From NCBI GenBank assembly GCA_032622095.1, contig CP136063.1:179033956-179097955 (forward strand): DNA of 64,000 nt, in the 5' to 3' direction. Source of the stretch: Siphonodentalium dalli (lineage: Eukaryota > Mollusca > Scaphopoda > Gadilida > Siphonodentaliidae). Below, piece after piece: positions 1 to 10,315 of the stretch. A model generated the notes under the pieces. That model was not told where the DNA came from. It saw only the letters and a program-made list of their open reading frames with translations, and searched no databases. A program made the translations under genes and the position numbers. The first letter of the stretch is position 1; each line of letters begins with the position of its first letter.

Positions 1-640
1 GTGTTTAGTCATGCAAAGAGTACCGGTAAAATCAAAGATGGCAGCCATGCAGTGGCCAGTTTCAAAAACATTCGGAAAATATTAGATGGCTCCCATTTAG
101 TGTTCACCCTGAAGATCTTTATCAAGTTGGATAATAATCGGGTAAATGATGTATCTGTAGGGTGCGTCAAAGATTTATTGATGCAATGAGTAAAATCCAA
201 GATGAAAATCATTCAAATTTGATAGTTCCATCTAGAGGTGATCCTACACATGCAAGTAAATTTTTAAAACATTTCTCAAATAAATGAGGGCTGCAGTGTG
301 TGCCAATGGATTAAAATTTGAAATCTATGAACGAATTTCGAAAAAAATTGATGGCTCCAATCAAGATGCCACCCCAAAGAATAATATGAAGTTTGGTGAT
401 GATCGGATGGGGTATGTGATCTGCAGGGTGTGCCAAAGGATTTAGTCATGCAAAGATTGCCAATGAAAAATCATTCAAATTTGATAGCTCCCATCTAGAG
501 GTGATCCTAAACATGCCTGTAAATTTTAAAAACATTTCATAAATTTTGGTGACAATCGGATGAGGGGTGAGGCCCATAGGGTGTTCCAAAGGAAACTGTT
601 GACGGATCATGGGTGGACGGATTGACGCACCATGCACTGA
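1..640. repeat. Diverged repeat of the 'caagatggc' family (family E)
   Basis: Several degenerate units share phrases such as 'gtgtgccaaaggatttagtc', 'caaagatggcagccatg' and 'ctcccatctagaggtgatcc'. The same phrases recur at 11,460-13,740 and 61,440-62,600. The right end has the tail 'accaacccatggcaataact' seen at the end of the other arrays. The short ORFs inside have no conserved features, so I call the stretch noncoding repeat. Confidence 0.75.
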
Positions 641-1153
641 TGACAGACACCAACCCATGGCAATAACTCAAACTTAATTTTGTAAAGTTGAGCGTAAAAA
701 AAGATGAGTAGCCAGACATAACGTGATTCATTGAATATGATAGACTAGTTAATTCAACTTGAAAGACTAAGTACCTATAACATAATAAGGAAGGTGGTGA
801 AAACAACTTCCACTTGAATAACAATGCTAAAATTACATGCCAAGATGCCTGACTGATTAAAATTAGCAGGTAGCCTTACATTATACTTTGACCCATATAA
901 CTTCAATACCTACGTGAACTCAAACTGGAGGCTTTGTTTGAGAAATTAAATTAACATTTTATACTGGGTATATACTGAGGAGCAAGAAATAAAAGCATAC
1001 TTGAGTTATCAAACAATTTGTCTCTTATGATCATTGAGGGAACACAGGTATGCCATTGAGGATAATTATCATATCATTAACATCTGCTCATCAGGCCATA
1101 GTTTTTCATAAATGATAATAATTTAAATATATTATCTGACATGATCTGATCTG
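641..1153. other. No gene recognised
   Basis: AT-rich sequence with no ORF of interest, no splice-bounded exon and no clear terminal repeats. Confidence 0.5.
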
Positions 1154-1161
1154 TTCAACAT

Positions 1162-1414
1162 CAAGCCTTGAAATAGTGTGTCTGTCATTTGCAGAATGAG
1201 GTTCCCAGAGGGTGCATTTAGTGATGCTACCCCACATAGTGGGCTAGCATCACCAAATTCACCTATGGGAACCTCATTCTGCTGAGGTGTAAGCAGAATG
1301 AGGTCCCCAGAGGGTGAATTTGGTGATGCTAGCCCGCTATGCGGGGTCACATCCCTAAATTCACCCTCTGGGGACCTCATTCTGCAAATGACAGACACAC
1401 TATTTCAAGGCTTG
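1162..1414. mobile_element. Family A MITE, copy 1 (hAT-like, 253 bp)
   Basis: The element starts CAAGCCTTGAAATAGTG and ends with the exact inverse. It is flanked on both sides by the 8-bp direct repeat TTCAACAT (1154-1161 and 1415-1422). The inside consists of two successive palindromes built from 'cagaatgaggtccccagagg' and its inverse, so nearly the whole element can fold. Terminal CA...TG and an 8-bp duplication are hAT hallmarks. It has no coding capacity. Confidence 0.92.
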
Positions 1415-1461
1415 TTCAACATACAGATCAGAACAAAAACAGAATTGTGTGTCTCAAATAT

Positions 1462-1690
1462 TTAACCCTTTCTTTACTAAATACTCATTGATGAGTAGTT
1501 CCCTTAGAAAAAGTTCAGATAATTAGTTCAACAAACGACAATAGGTTGTTTGTTGAACTTATTATCTGTATATTTTCCAATTAATAGGAATGATTCTGTA
1601 CTAGTATTATCGGTCGTCGAAAACCACTCCAAATGAATAATAGACCATTCCATTAATATAATTCTATAACTGAGTGTTAGACAAAGTCAT
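1462..1690. mobile_element. Family C MITE, copy 1 (piggyBac-like, right end lost)
   Basis: Begins TTAACCCTTTCTTTACTAAA and carries the family interior: an inverted pair around 'gttcaacaaacgac', then 'aaatgaataatagaccattcc'. The right TIR (expected TTTAGTATAGAAAGGGTTAA) has decayed into 'ctgagtgttagacaaag'. TTAA plus CCCTTT termini are characteristic of piggyBac-type elements. Confidence 0.75.
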
Positions 1691-1713
1691 CTTGGTACAT
1701 AACAGCTTGGGAT

Positions 1714-3079
1714 AAGTGTTCGAGCTGTCGACAAATTGGCCAATGGCCATTTTTTTCCGAAATTGGCCAATAAAAATTTCATTTGGCCAAACTTTTTGCC
1801 AAACATTTTTATACACTGAATAGATTTAGGCGACGAAAGCGGGTTTCTTACTTTGGAAATATCGTACCATTAGAACCCAAATTAATTTTGTAACTGGAGC
1901 ATTGATTGAATGGCGACGTTTGTACAAAAGGGACACTACACAACTCTTTGACATCTATAATCCAGTATAATCAGTGTTTTTTTTTGTGTGTTTATATATG
2001 CTTTGAAGAGAGTTGTTATGAGTGAGTGCAATGAATATTGAATTTAAAACACTAATTGGCAAAACACTTAATTTGTACACTGGTTATGTATTTTTTTGTT
2101 GATGAGTCAGTCTGTAAGATTTAATACGTAAATGCATTATCCCATAATTGGATGTACAAGAGAGTCTGTTACGTAATGTGTCATAAACTGCCTGCTGTCT
2201 AATAACAACCTGGCTTCACATCATAAACAAGTTAATATGAATACAATAGATATTCAACAGTTATCACCTCACGATAATAAGCAACATTTGTTTTTATCTC
2301 GGCAAGCCTTGAAATAGTGTGTCTGCCATTTTCAGAATGAGGTCCCCAGAGGGTGAATTTAGTGATGTTACCCCGCATAGCAGGCTAGCATCACCAAATT
2401 CACCCTCTGGGAACCTCATTCTGCTGAGGTGTAAGCAGAATGAGGTCCCCAGAGGGTGATTTGGTGATGCTAGCCCACTATGCAGGGTAGCATCACTAAA
2501 TTCACCCTCTGGGGACCTCATTCTCTGCAAATGACAGACACACTATTTCAAGGCTTGTATCTCGGCGAAATTTGCAATGACAACACAGCTCATTACTTTA
2601 TTAGTTGGCGACCCTGATGTGATTGCATTTGGTTAAGCAGATTTATGTGATTATAATTATATAGACTGTTAGTTTCATTGTTTGCATTGATGGCCCAGCC
2701 ATTTCTGACTTCAATTTCCACCGTACTTTTTGTATATGGTCAGATATGAAAACTCATCATATTTTGCATAAACCAATGTTGACTTATGTCAATTGATTTG
2801 TCTTTAACGAGTGACATAACGTATACCTACATGTATTTGTTCATATAATATTATGCTTTTAAAGTTATTTTAATTATGTTTTTATTCTGAACAAATGCTT
2901 ATAACAAATATTTTAGTCATCAATTATAAACAGCCCAGAAAATGAGGATGTAATTTGTCCAAAGTTGTTTTAATTATAGGCCAAAAAACATTTGGCCGAA
3001 GTTTTTTTTAATTTGGCCAATAAAATTTTCATTTGGCAAAACTTTTGGCCAAAGATTTTTCAGTCCAGCGTGAACACTG
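1714..3079. mobile_element. Family F element, copy 1 (hAT-like, 1,366 bp)
   Basis: Left end aagTGTTCGAGCTG and right end CAGCGTGAACACTG are inverted. The flanks are the perfect 8-bp duplication CTTGGGAT (1706-1713 and 3080-3087). Subterminal regions at both ends are strings of 'aatttggccaataaaatttt' motifs. A family A MITE with its own duplication sits inside (2303-2557), so this element is the older. No transposase is visible, so it is non-autonomous. Confidence 0.88.
2303..2557. mobile_element. Family A MITE, copy 2, nested in element F1
   Basis: 255 bp, starting CAAGCCTTGAAATAGTG and ending with the inverse. The flanking 8-bp duplication is TATCTCGG (2295-2302 and 2558-2565). The double-palindrome interior matches copy 1 closely, which suggests recent activity. 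Confidence 0.92.
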
Positions 3080-3087
3080 CTTGGGAT

Positions 3088-3371
3088 ATCGGGTGGGATG
3101 ATGCTGTTTTTCGACCGACTCCTACCCCGTTGCTCTTCTACAATGAACATTACGCAATGCCCAGAATCGTAATATTCAAGAATATCTATTACTGATTATT
3201 CATTCACATCTTGTTGTTCTATAACTACTACTGCATACTACCATTCTCATAAACTTTCACTGCATCAGGCATGCATTCCATACATGGAAACGATTTATAA
3301 AGTCATCATGGGAAAGCCACCTCATCCCAGAAATAAAATATGTGTTGAGTTCCAGAGATGTAAATCTGATA
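3088..3371. other. No gene recognised
   Basis: Flank of element F1. No repeat ends and no exon seen. Confidence 0.45.
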
Positions 3372-3601
3372 AGTAAATCACTGATGAGTTGTTATCCGGT
3401 AAGAAATGTACGGATAAATTATAATAAGTACAACAACTTATTGTCTGAACATTTCCCTGCAATAATTAAGACTCCGTCTGTACTCTTGTTATTTGATGTC
3501 TGCCTATTTTTCCTGAACACAGTCCCAAATGAAAAATAGACCATTCCAATGTATACTTTTATAACTGAATGGGAGAATCCATTTAGTATAGAAAGGGTTA
3601 A
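3372..3601. mobile_element. Family C MITE, copy 2 (left end decayed)
   Basis: The right terminus TTTAGTATAGAAAGGGTTAA at 3582-3601 is intact. The interior has the family inverted pair and 'aaatgaaaaatagaccattc'. The left TTAA end is not recognisable. Confidence 0.75.
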
Positions 3602-4532
3602 AAGAGACAGCTTTTTTCTGTTCATACACAGCATGAAGAAATGAAAACCTAGGGAAACCGAGCAGGTAAAGCCTCACACGCTAGCAACCCAATATTCTTT
3701 ACATGTCGCATACAATAAAGAAGGTTTGTTAAGTTCACTGGACAGTAAACCAGACTGGGGCATGGATCTATTGTTGACGAGCATTAAGCCTAGGAAACCT
3801 CGCCATGTCTCATTAATCTTATATACATAATTTACATATGCTAATTTTATCAGCCAGGTTAGTGCCCTTTTAAGTGTTTCTGAATCGCTGATCACTGAAC
3901 TGTGTAGTTTTTCTCACAGCATCTTATTTTAGTATATATCACTTGTATTATGAGTGTAACAATTGAAGTATTGATCGATGCGCTGTCTTTAAACTTTCAA
4001 ATGCTAGCCATGATTATTCATATCAAGATTTATCAGTGTGAGAAAATAGTAAACTTTGAAGGTTGACGCATTCATGGAAAAGTATGAAGCCTGAGTATAA
4101 TTTTCCAAAGGGTTTTGGTCAAAATGACCTTCACAATTATGATTGGGTAGGTCATTCTGAAATTGAGGAGGTCAAAATTAAGAAGCTACAAGCAATATTT
4201 TAAACTAGCTGAAACAGGCTCCATTTGGCTTTATTCAGCGACATTTGTGCCCCCTTGCACACATTTTGAACTTTTAAACATATTGATTTCGAAAGACTAA
4301 TATTTATTATTCTTCTCAAAACAATCCAGGAGAAAGAGAAAGATTTGGTGTTACACATATATTACTTAACAAATGTTTTCAAAAGATATAAGTTCATTTA
4401 AAGAACACAGCTACATCACAGTTGAACAGTGTAAGATTTTAACAATAGTAACATTTTGTGTCTCAGTAAATGGTAACAAAAATATGAAAACAAACAGAAG
4501 CTCCTGTTGTCTGGTCTGTCTGACAAATCGTA
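3602..4532. other. Intergenic or intronic, one weak exon candidate
   Basis: Apart from the candidate at 3836-3899, I see only AT-rich sequence with no terminal repeats and no ORF with conserved features. Confidence 0.4.
3836..3899 (-). CDS. Weak candidate exon (amphipathic helix, thioredoxin-like?)
   Basis: On the minus strand an acceptor CTACACAG is followed by a 64-nt open segment and the donor GTAAAT. In the one open frame it reads SVISDSETLKRALTWL then IKLAY, an amphipathic helix like the last helix of a thioredoxin fold. It starts in phase 2 and ends in phase 0. It may be a further exon of the minus-strand thioredoxin-domain gene, but it does not join directly to exon 11 (which ends in phase 1), and the segment at 10,739-10,875 is a better fit. 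It could be chance. Confidence 0.2.
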
Positions 4533-4601
4533 CGGTAATGCCCTAAATAATTACTACTTAACCACAGCAGAATTAGGAGTTGATTATTTAGGGCATTACT
4601 G
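4533..4601. mobile_element. Family B MITE, copy 1 (short form)
   Basis: 69-bp near-palindrome starting CGGTAATGCCCTAAATAA and ending GGGCATTACTG, with TA on each side. Only the outer arms of the 213-bp family B hairpin remain. Confidence 0.8.
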
Positions 4602-4749
4602 TATATGTTAGACCCATGAATCAAAACAGCGAGTTCATGGAAGAGATATACCATCATTAAGAATCAAGCAAAAAAGATCAAATTTATTTTGCCCCTCAAT
4701 AACATTAATCGAAACAAAGAATTATTTCTTAATTAAGATGAGCATGATA

Positions 4750-4873
4750 TATAAATAGAGGATCTACAACGAGTCCCCAGTTTATAGCGGAATTTACAAA
4801 ACGAGTCCAGTAAATTAGGTCTGGACCGAGCATTTGGTTATATACTGGGGATGAGTTATAGATTCTATTTATT
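4750..4873. mobile_element. Small inverted-repeat element
   Basis: 'ataaatagaggatctacaac' plus 'gagtccccagt' at the left is answered by 'actggggatgagttatagat' plus 'tctatttat' at the right, as diverged inverse arms about 30 bp long. I could not settle the target duplication. Probably an old MITE. Confidence 0.5.
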
Positions 4874-5234
4874 ACTTGATCAAAAACACACTTATATCAA
4901 CAAATGGGACGCGAAACTAACATCGGCTTCTATGAGACATGTGATGACGTTTGCCTGCATGAAGAAATAGTCCCAGATAAATAAAGACTCTTTGGCGTAT
5001 TTAATGGCGTATATTTAATGACATAACTTTTCTAACTCTTCATTCATTATAGTTAGTTGGAAAATATATTGGAAGCCATAGTATTTTGAGACGTAGCAAT
5101 ACAGAATGTAAACAGATGACAAACCGGAAGTCAAAGGTCACCTGGCACTATTTCCTGTTCCTTTAATATCACAATTTATAGAATGGGTTTATTGAATGGA
5201 ATAAGGGTAGGATCATGTAATAAATACATGTATG
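4874..5234. other. No gene recognised
   Basis: AT-rich, no exon and no repeat ends seen. Confidence 0.45.
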
Positions 5235-6994
5235 AACCCTTTATTTACTAAATACTCATTGATGAGTTGTTCAAATAGGAAATGTTCAGATAATAAAGCT
5301 AGGTCATTTGTTGAACTTATCATCTGAACATTTCCCATTAACCCTTTGAACCCGACTGGCCGCAAAAGCGGCCAGCCAGAAAACGTTCATACACCTGACT
5401 GGCCGCTTCAGTGACATCATAAACCTATGTAGCATGTGTATACATGTTATAACCATTGGTATATTCACTTATATCTATGTAAATGATCCCAAGGAACTTC
5501 AACAGTTCCATGGGTGCATGTGTATGAGTTTGTTGCCGACTAGTTGGGGTAGAAAAACATGTGCATGCGCACAGCGCAGCATTCAACAAACGTACATTAT
5601 TTGAAGCGATTCGGGTAAAGCTCTATATTGTTGCGCGGTTCGCAGGATTGTAGAAAGACACCATTTCGATCACTCTTTTTGGTTTAAATTAGTATTGAAT
5701 ACATAACCAGTGCTATGTTCTGTCATATGCGAGGAAGGCGCACGCAGTTTCTTATATGAGTCGATTTGTTTCGCGCATGCGTATAGGATAAAATGATAAA
5801 TGTATGGATTTTTGTGAAATGATACAATCACATCAAGGATCTCCATAGTACATAAATTTGCGTTATACAGCTGCACGTTTTGACATTGCACCAAAGTAGT
5901 ACTGTGGAAATGAATTGCATGGTCACAATACCATCTAGTCCGATCTACTTGAACATTTGAACATGACCATCACCGTGCCTTTTAGGCGATTTCTAAAACT
6001 GGACGTAATGCCATTGAATGCACAGGGAAGTGGTGTCATTCGATCACTTGGGCTGTATGCTTAGCAACCATTGATACCGTTAAATACAAACTACATGTAG
6101 GTTCAATCTTCTGACCTGATGTATCTCCAGTTTCACAATAGGGTATTGACTGCATAGAAATTGCCGTTTCTTAGCGCGGAATCATACGACACTATAAGCT
6201 ATAATTGCATTATACTTCCAGTTCCGGGTAGTTGCTTAGAAACCGTTACCAGGAAGAGATCGTGTGGCAAAGTATACCATTCTAAAAAAAATACACAGTG
6301 GCCCATGGGAACATACCTGTAAAATTTCAGACCTGTAGCACCATTTGAACATAACCATCAGCATGTGCATGCCAAGAATGTCTAAATTGGGGCATAATAC
6401 AATTGGATTCACAGGGCAATGGTGTCATTCGATCATTTGGGGTATTTGCTTAGCAACAGTTGCTACCCTTAAATACAAGTTAGGATCAGACTTCTGGCCA
6501 GATATATCTCAAATTTCACAATAGGGTGTTGACTGCATCAAAAACGCCATTTCCTTGGGCTGAATTACGACCGTAAAAGCTATAATTGTATTTTACTTTC
6601 AATATTGGGTAGATGCCTAGCAACCGTTACCAGGGAGTGACCACGTGGCAATGTAACCAGATCGTAAAATAATCAGTGGTCCATGGGGAACATACATCTA
6701 AAGTTTCAGAAATGTGACACCACTTGAACATAAACAACACCATACATCTAAACACTGGCCACAATATAAAAAATACCACTGGGAGCCCAGGGTCAGGGTG
6801 TCGATCGTTGTGGGGAGCCAGGGTTCAAAGGGTTAATAAACAGGACTCCTTCTGCACTTCAATTATCAGTTTTTCTGTCTGTCGTCTGCTCATATTTCCT
6901 GAACACCCCTCCATATGAATAATAGCCCATTCCAATGTAAACTTTTTTAAACTAATCATAAATGGGAGAATCCATTCAGTATAGAAAGGGTTAA
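5235..6994. mobile_element. Family C MITE, copy 3, split by a 1.5-kb TTAA element
   Basis: The left half (5,235-5,341) begins aACCCTTTATTTACTAAATA and reaches 'gaacatttccca'. The right half (6,837-6,994) resumes at 'taaacaggactccttctgca' and ends TCAGTATAGAAAGGGTTAA. Removing 5,338-6,836 with one TTAA restores the usual family C interior, so the longer element landed inside this MITE. Confidence 0.82.
5338..6836. mobile_element. piggyBac-like non-autonomous element (1.5 kb, TTAA target)
   Basis: Begins TTAACCCTTTGAACCC and ends GGGTTCAAAGGGTTAA, a 16-bp inverted terminus that includes the TTAA target. A short palindrome (ggccgcaaaagcggcc) follows the left end. The interior holds two tandem diverged units of about 390 bp (roughly 5,952-6,344 and 6,345-6,735), each running from '(ttt)gaacataaccatca' to 'ggaacatacctgtaaa'. 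No transposase ORF. The sister element at 23,829-24,982 shares the termini but a different interior. Confidence 0.85.
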
Positions 6995-7079
6995 TCAGAT
7001 TATTCCATCCCAGGAATTCCACATAATCAAACAAAGAATATATTGTACCCTGCAAATTGTCCTGAGAGTTGCACAAAAA

Positions 7080-7529
7080 CAAGCCTTGAAATAGTGTCTG
7101 ACAGTTGCAGAATGAGGTCTCCAACAGGTGAATTTAGTGAAGCTAGCTATCCTGCACGAGAGGCTAGCATCACTAAATTAACCCTTTGGGAACCTCATTC
7201 TGCTTAGGCATCAACTACTATGGGAGACCTAGGATCAGATTGAAGTTCCCCACCCAGTTGAAGTTTGTGATTTCACCCTTTAGTCACCTCGATTATCCAT
7301 TTTATCTTCTGCAAATTAGGGGATATAGAAACTGAACAGAAGGGAAAAAGTAACTGAAAACACTGTTAATTTGAGACTGTAGATACTACCCAGAAGATGA
7401 GGTCTAAGCAGAATGAGGTCCCCAGAGGGTGAATTTAGAGAAGCTAGCCTCCCGTGTAGGATAGCATCACTAAATTCACCTTCTGGAGACCTCATTCTGC
7501 AAATGTCAGACACACTATTTCAAGGCTTG
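7080..7529. mobile_element. Family A MITE, copy 3 (long form, 450 bp)
   Basis: Same ends as copies 1 and 2, with the perfect 8-bp duplication CACAAAAA (7072-7079 and 7530-7537). Between the two palindromes it has an extra ~190-bp middle containing 'aggggatatagaaactgaac' and 'gggagacctaggatcag'. That middle is also found in copies 4-7, so the 450-bp form is probably ancestral and the 253-bp form a deletion derivative. Confidence 0.9.
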
Positions 7530-7874
7530 CACAAAAACTACGAAATTACTGAGTGTTTTTTACTCAATTGCGATTATACGATCCTGAAGATACAATAACA
7601 TTGAAAAATAGCATCTCAAAAGAACAACTAACACCTGAGTCACCCAAATTAAGGTGCTACAATGTGACATCCCGATCCAATGATACCCTGATCTGCACAG
7701 CCATGGGGCGATTATTTTTTCCATTCCATCCAATTAGTCCTGCGTTGGAGCTGGTAAATATTTGAAATCTTATGACATGTTTATTATCTTGTCTGACCTG
7801 ACAAACATGACCCAGCACCATCAGCAGCATAAACATCTATGGTACCGACTCACAGGTCAATATAATTCAGGTTG

Positions 7875-8087
7875 CAGTAATGCTATAAATAATTGTCTCC
7901 TTAACCACAGCAGAATTATGGGTAACTTTTCAGGATTTAGTCGGAAATATGGCTTGTTGCCATTCATCGGAAAGCTCTCAGTTAGAGCTTTCCGATGAAT
8001 GGCAACAAGCCATATTTCCGACTAAATCCTGAAAAGTTACCCATAATTCTACTGTGGTTAAGGAGTCGACTACTTAGGGCATTACTG
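7875..8087. mobile_element. Family B MITE, copy 2 (213-bp full hairpin)
   Basis: One long palindrome from CAGTAATGC to its inverse. The inner ~90 bp on each side of the centre (around 7,980) are essentially perfectly complementary, containing 'ttagtcggaaatatggcttg'. The right flank is TA. Tc1/mariner-like TIRs also start CAGT and target TA. No coding capacity. Confidence 0.9.
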
Positions 8088-8329
8088 TAGTGACTGTGAC
8101 AGAATCGGAAGTACGTATATCTACTAATACTATTCTACAATATTGAAACTATCAATTAGTATTGTAAAGAATCAAGTTGTATTCAGGGTTCCAAACATCA
8201 AGTTACAACAACACACAAAAATAACAAGTAATTGCTCCTCAGGTGGCTCAGGTGCTGACATACCCCCATGGTGCCAGATTGAAACATGGGCAGAACGGAT
8301 TCCAAATTTTAAAATAAACAAAGAAAGAT

Positions 8330-8700
8330 AAGTCTAGAATGGAAAATGCTAACAACGTCATTGTGCACTCTTTAGAAAGCAGTCATGATGGTGATTGGCG
8401 AACCTACATACCAATTTAATTGCGATATCTGTGTGGACAGACAAAAAACAATGCTTTCCAGATAAATTAAGGATAACTCTAGAATAGAATGTGTGAACAA
8501 TGTCATTTGCCCCTTTTTTGAAAGCAGTCATGATGGCGAACCTCCATATCAATTTAATTCAGATCTGATATCCCATGGGTGAGATACATGTATATGCCTG
8601 GACAGACAGATGGACAAACAGATGGACAGACAAAGTTAATCTACATGCATGTAGTAAAAGTGGGGGTGCTGTATATATATATAGTTAATGCTGTCCCTCT
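8330..8700. repeat. Diverged repeat (family K)
   Basis: Contains 'aaagcagtcatgatgg' twice, 'aatgtgtgaacaatgtcatt', 'tctgatatcccatgggtgag' and a run of 'gacagacagatggacaaaca'. The same order occurs at 22,801-23,100 and 45,640-45,970. Confidence 0.65.
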
Positions 8701-9992
8701 GTAGTTCCATTCTAAACATACTATTTTATAGAATTACAATAAGAAGTAAAATAGGTTATGCACATATTTGGCTGGAGCCCAGAATATATATATTTAAATG
8801 TTAGAAACAGAAGTTATTCAACTGACGATCAGCATAACATTATATGGTTCTATTTCTGTCATGACATGTTAGCATTTCATTATTCCGGCCATCTGAGTCG
8901 TGATAACAATGTGGAGCCATTTTACTATTCTCGCTCATGAGTATTCACTAGGAATTCCGCAAACAAAAGTAAAACAGTTAAGTCTGTATTTACACTTGAC
9001 GACCTATATTTCATCAGACGCTTTTTTATCTCTAAATTTGGCAACTTTAAGCCTCGCGATATTTATTTTAAATATTGATCGTGTGTAAAGACAAACTTGT
9101 TCTTTTAAGAATGGCCAGTAGGTTTTAATTTGGCTTTATCGGACATCGTTACCTTGACACATTTCTGTTCTGAGTTTCGCACACAATGTAACAAATCGTG
9201 GGTTTGTTTTAGAGTATACTGCCAAACTGGTAACTCTGAATAAGACAGGGTTTCAAGGTTTTCCCATAGCCTGTGCCAGTTATCCAGGGACGTTGCAACA
9301 GGGGGGGGGGGGGGGAGTGTCTTTTTACACTACCAACTTTGGTGAAAATTTTCAACAGGTGGAAATATCATGCCAGACACAGATTTAGATGAAAATTTTA
9401 CATCACATATATGTTGAAATTATTCTGATTGTATGATTTTCCAAACAGTAATTAATGGGGAATAAGTTGTTTTTAGACAAACAGCAGGATGTTTTTCTAC
9501 TTCTGGTCTAAATTTTCATCTGGAAATTTCTAACAGTTTGAGGTACCAGGAAAGGTCCAACCTAAGAGGGGGGATGCAAATGTATTTTGTGAACATGGGG
9601 AGTTTGGTCTGGTTCAAGGTGTGGGAGTGGGTGAAGTAGGAAATTTCAAGGTGGAATTTCAATGAAGACCATTCTGTTTTTTTAATAATTTTTTTTTTAT
9701 TGGTTTTCAGTTTTGGTTATTTAACGATACTATATTTTGGATTTTAAATTTGGCCAAAAAAAACCAACCAAAATGTCCAAAAAATAAACCAAAATAATTT
9801 TTCAGCATAAGGTATTTAAATACATGCAGGGTATACTGTACTGATGGGGATACCGAGAAACCATTCAAAAGAACTGTGTGTGTGTGAAAGAACTAAAGGA
9901 CATTCATATAAACTGAAACTGCAGTCCAATAGCAGAGACGTTTGGCACTCTTTCGTACAACAAGTGATCCAACCATGGAACAGTTTGCCAGA
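8701..9992. other. No gene recognised; poly-G tract
   Basis: AT-rich. A run of about 15 G starts at 9,301. Short ORFs near 8,758-9,088 have no recognisable features. 'ggccaaaaaaaaccaacc' near 9,750 is low-complexity. Confidence 0.45.
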
Positions 9993-10315
9993 TTAGGTCT
10001 CATCTTCTGCGAATAAGTCTCAAATTCTCAAATTAACATTGTTTTTAGTTACTTTTTCCCCTTCTGGGAAGTTTCTATATCCCCTAATTCACAGAAGATA
10101 AAAGCATAATTGGGGCGACTAATGGATGAACATCACCAATTTCAACTGGGGAACTTCATCTGATCTTAGATCTCCCACAGCAGTTGAGGCCTAAGCAGAA
10201 TGATGTTCCCAGAGGGTGAATTTGGCGACACTAGACCGCCATGTGGGATATCATCACTAAATTCACCATCTGGAGACATCATTCTGCAAATGACAGACAC
10301 ACCATTTGCAGGCTT
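9993..10315. mobile_element. Family A MITE, copy 4 (left end lost)
   Basis: Carries the long-form middle, then the right palindrome and the terminal 'gacagacacaccatttgcag' plus 'gcttg'. More diverged than copies 1-3. No target duplication can be read because the left end is missing. Confidence 0.75.
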
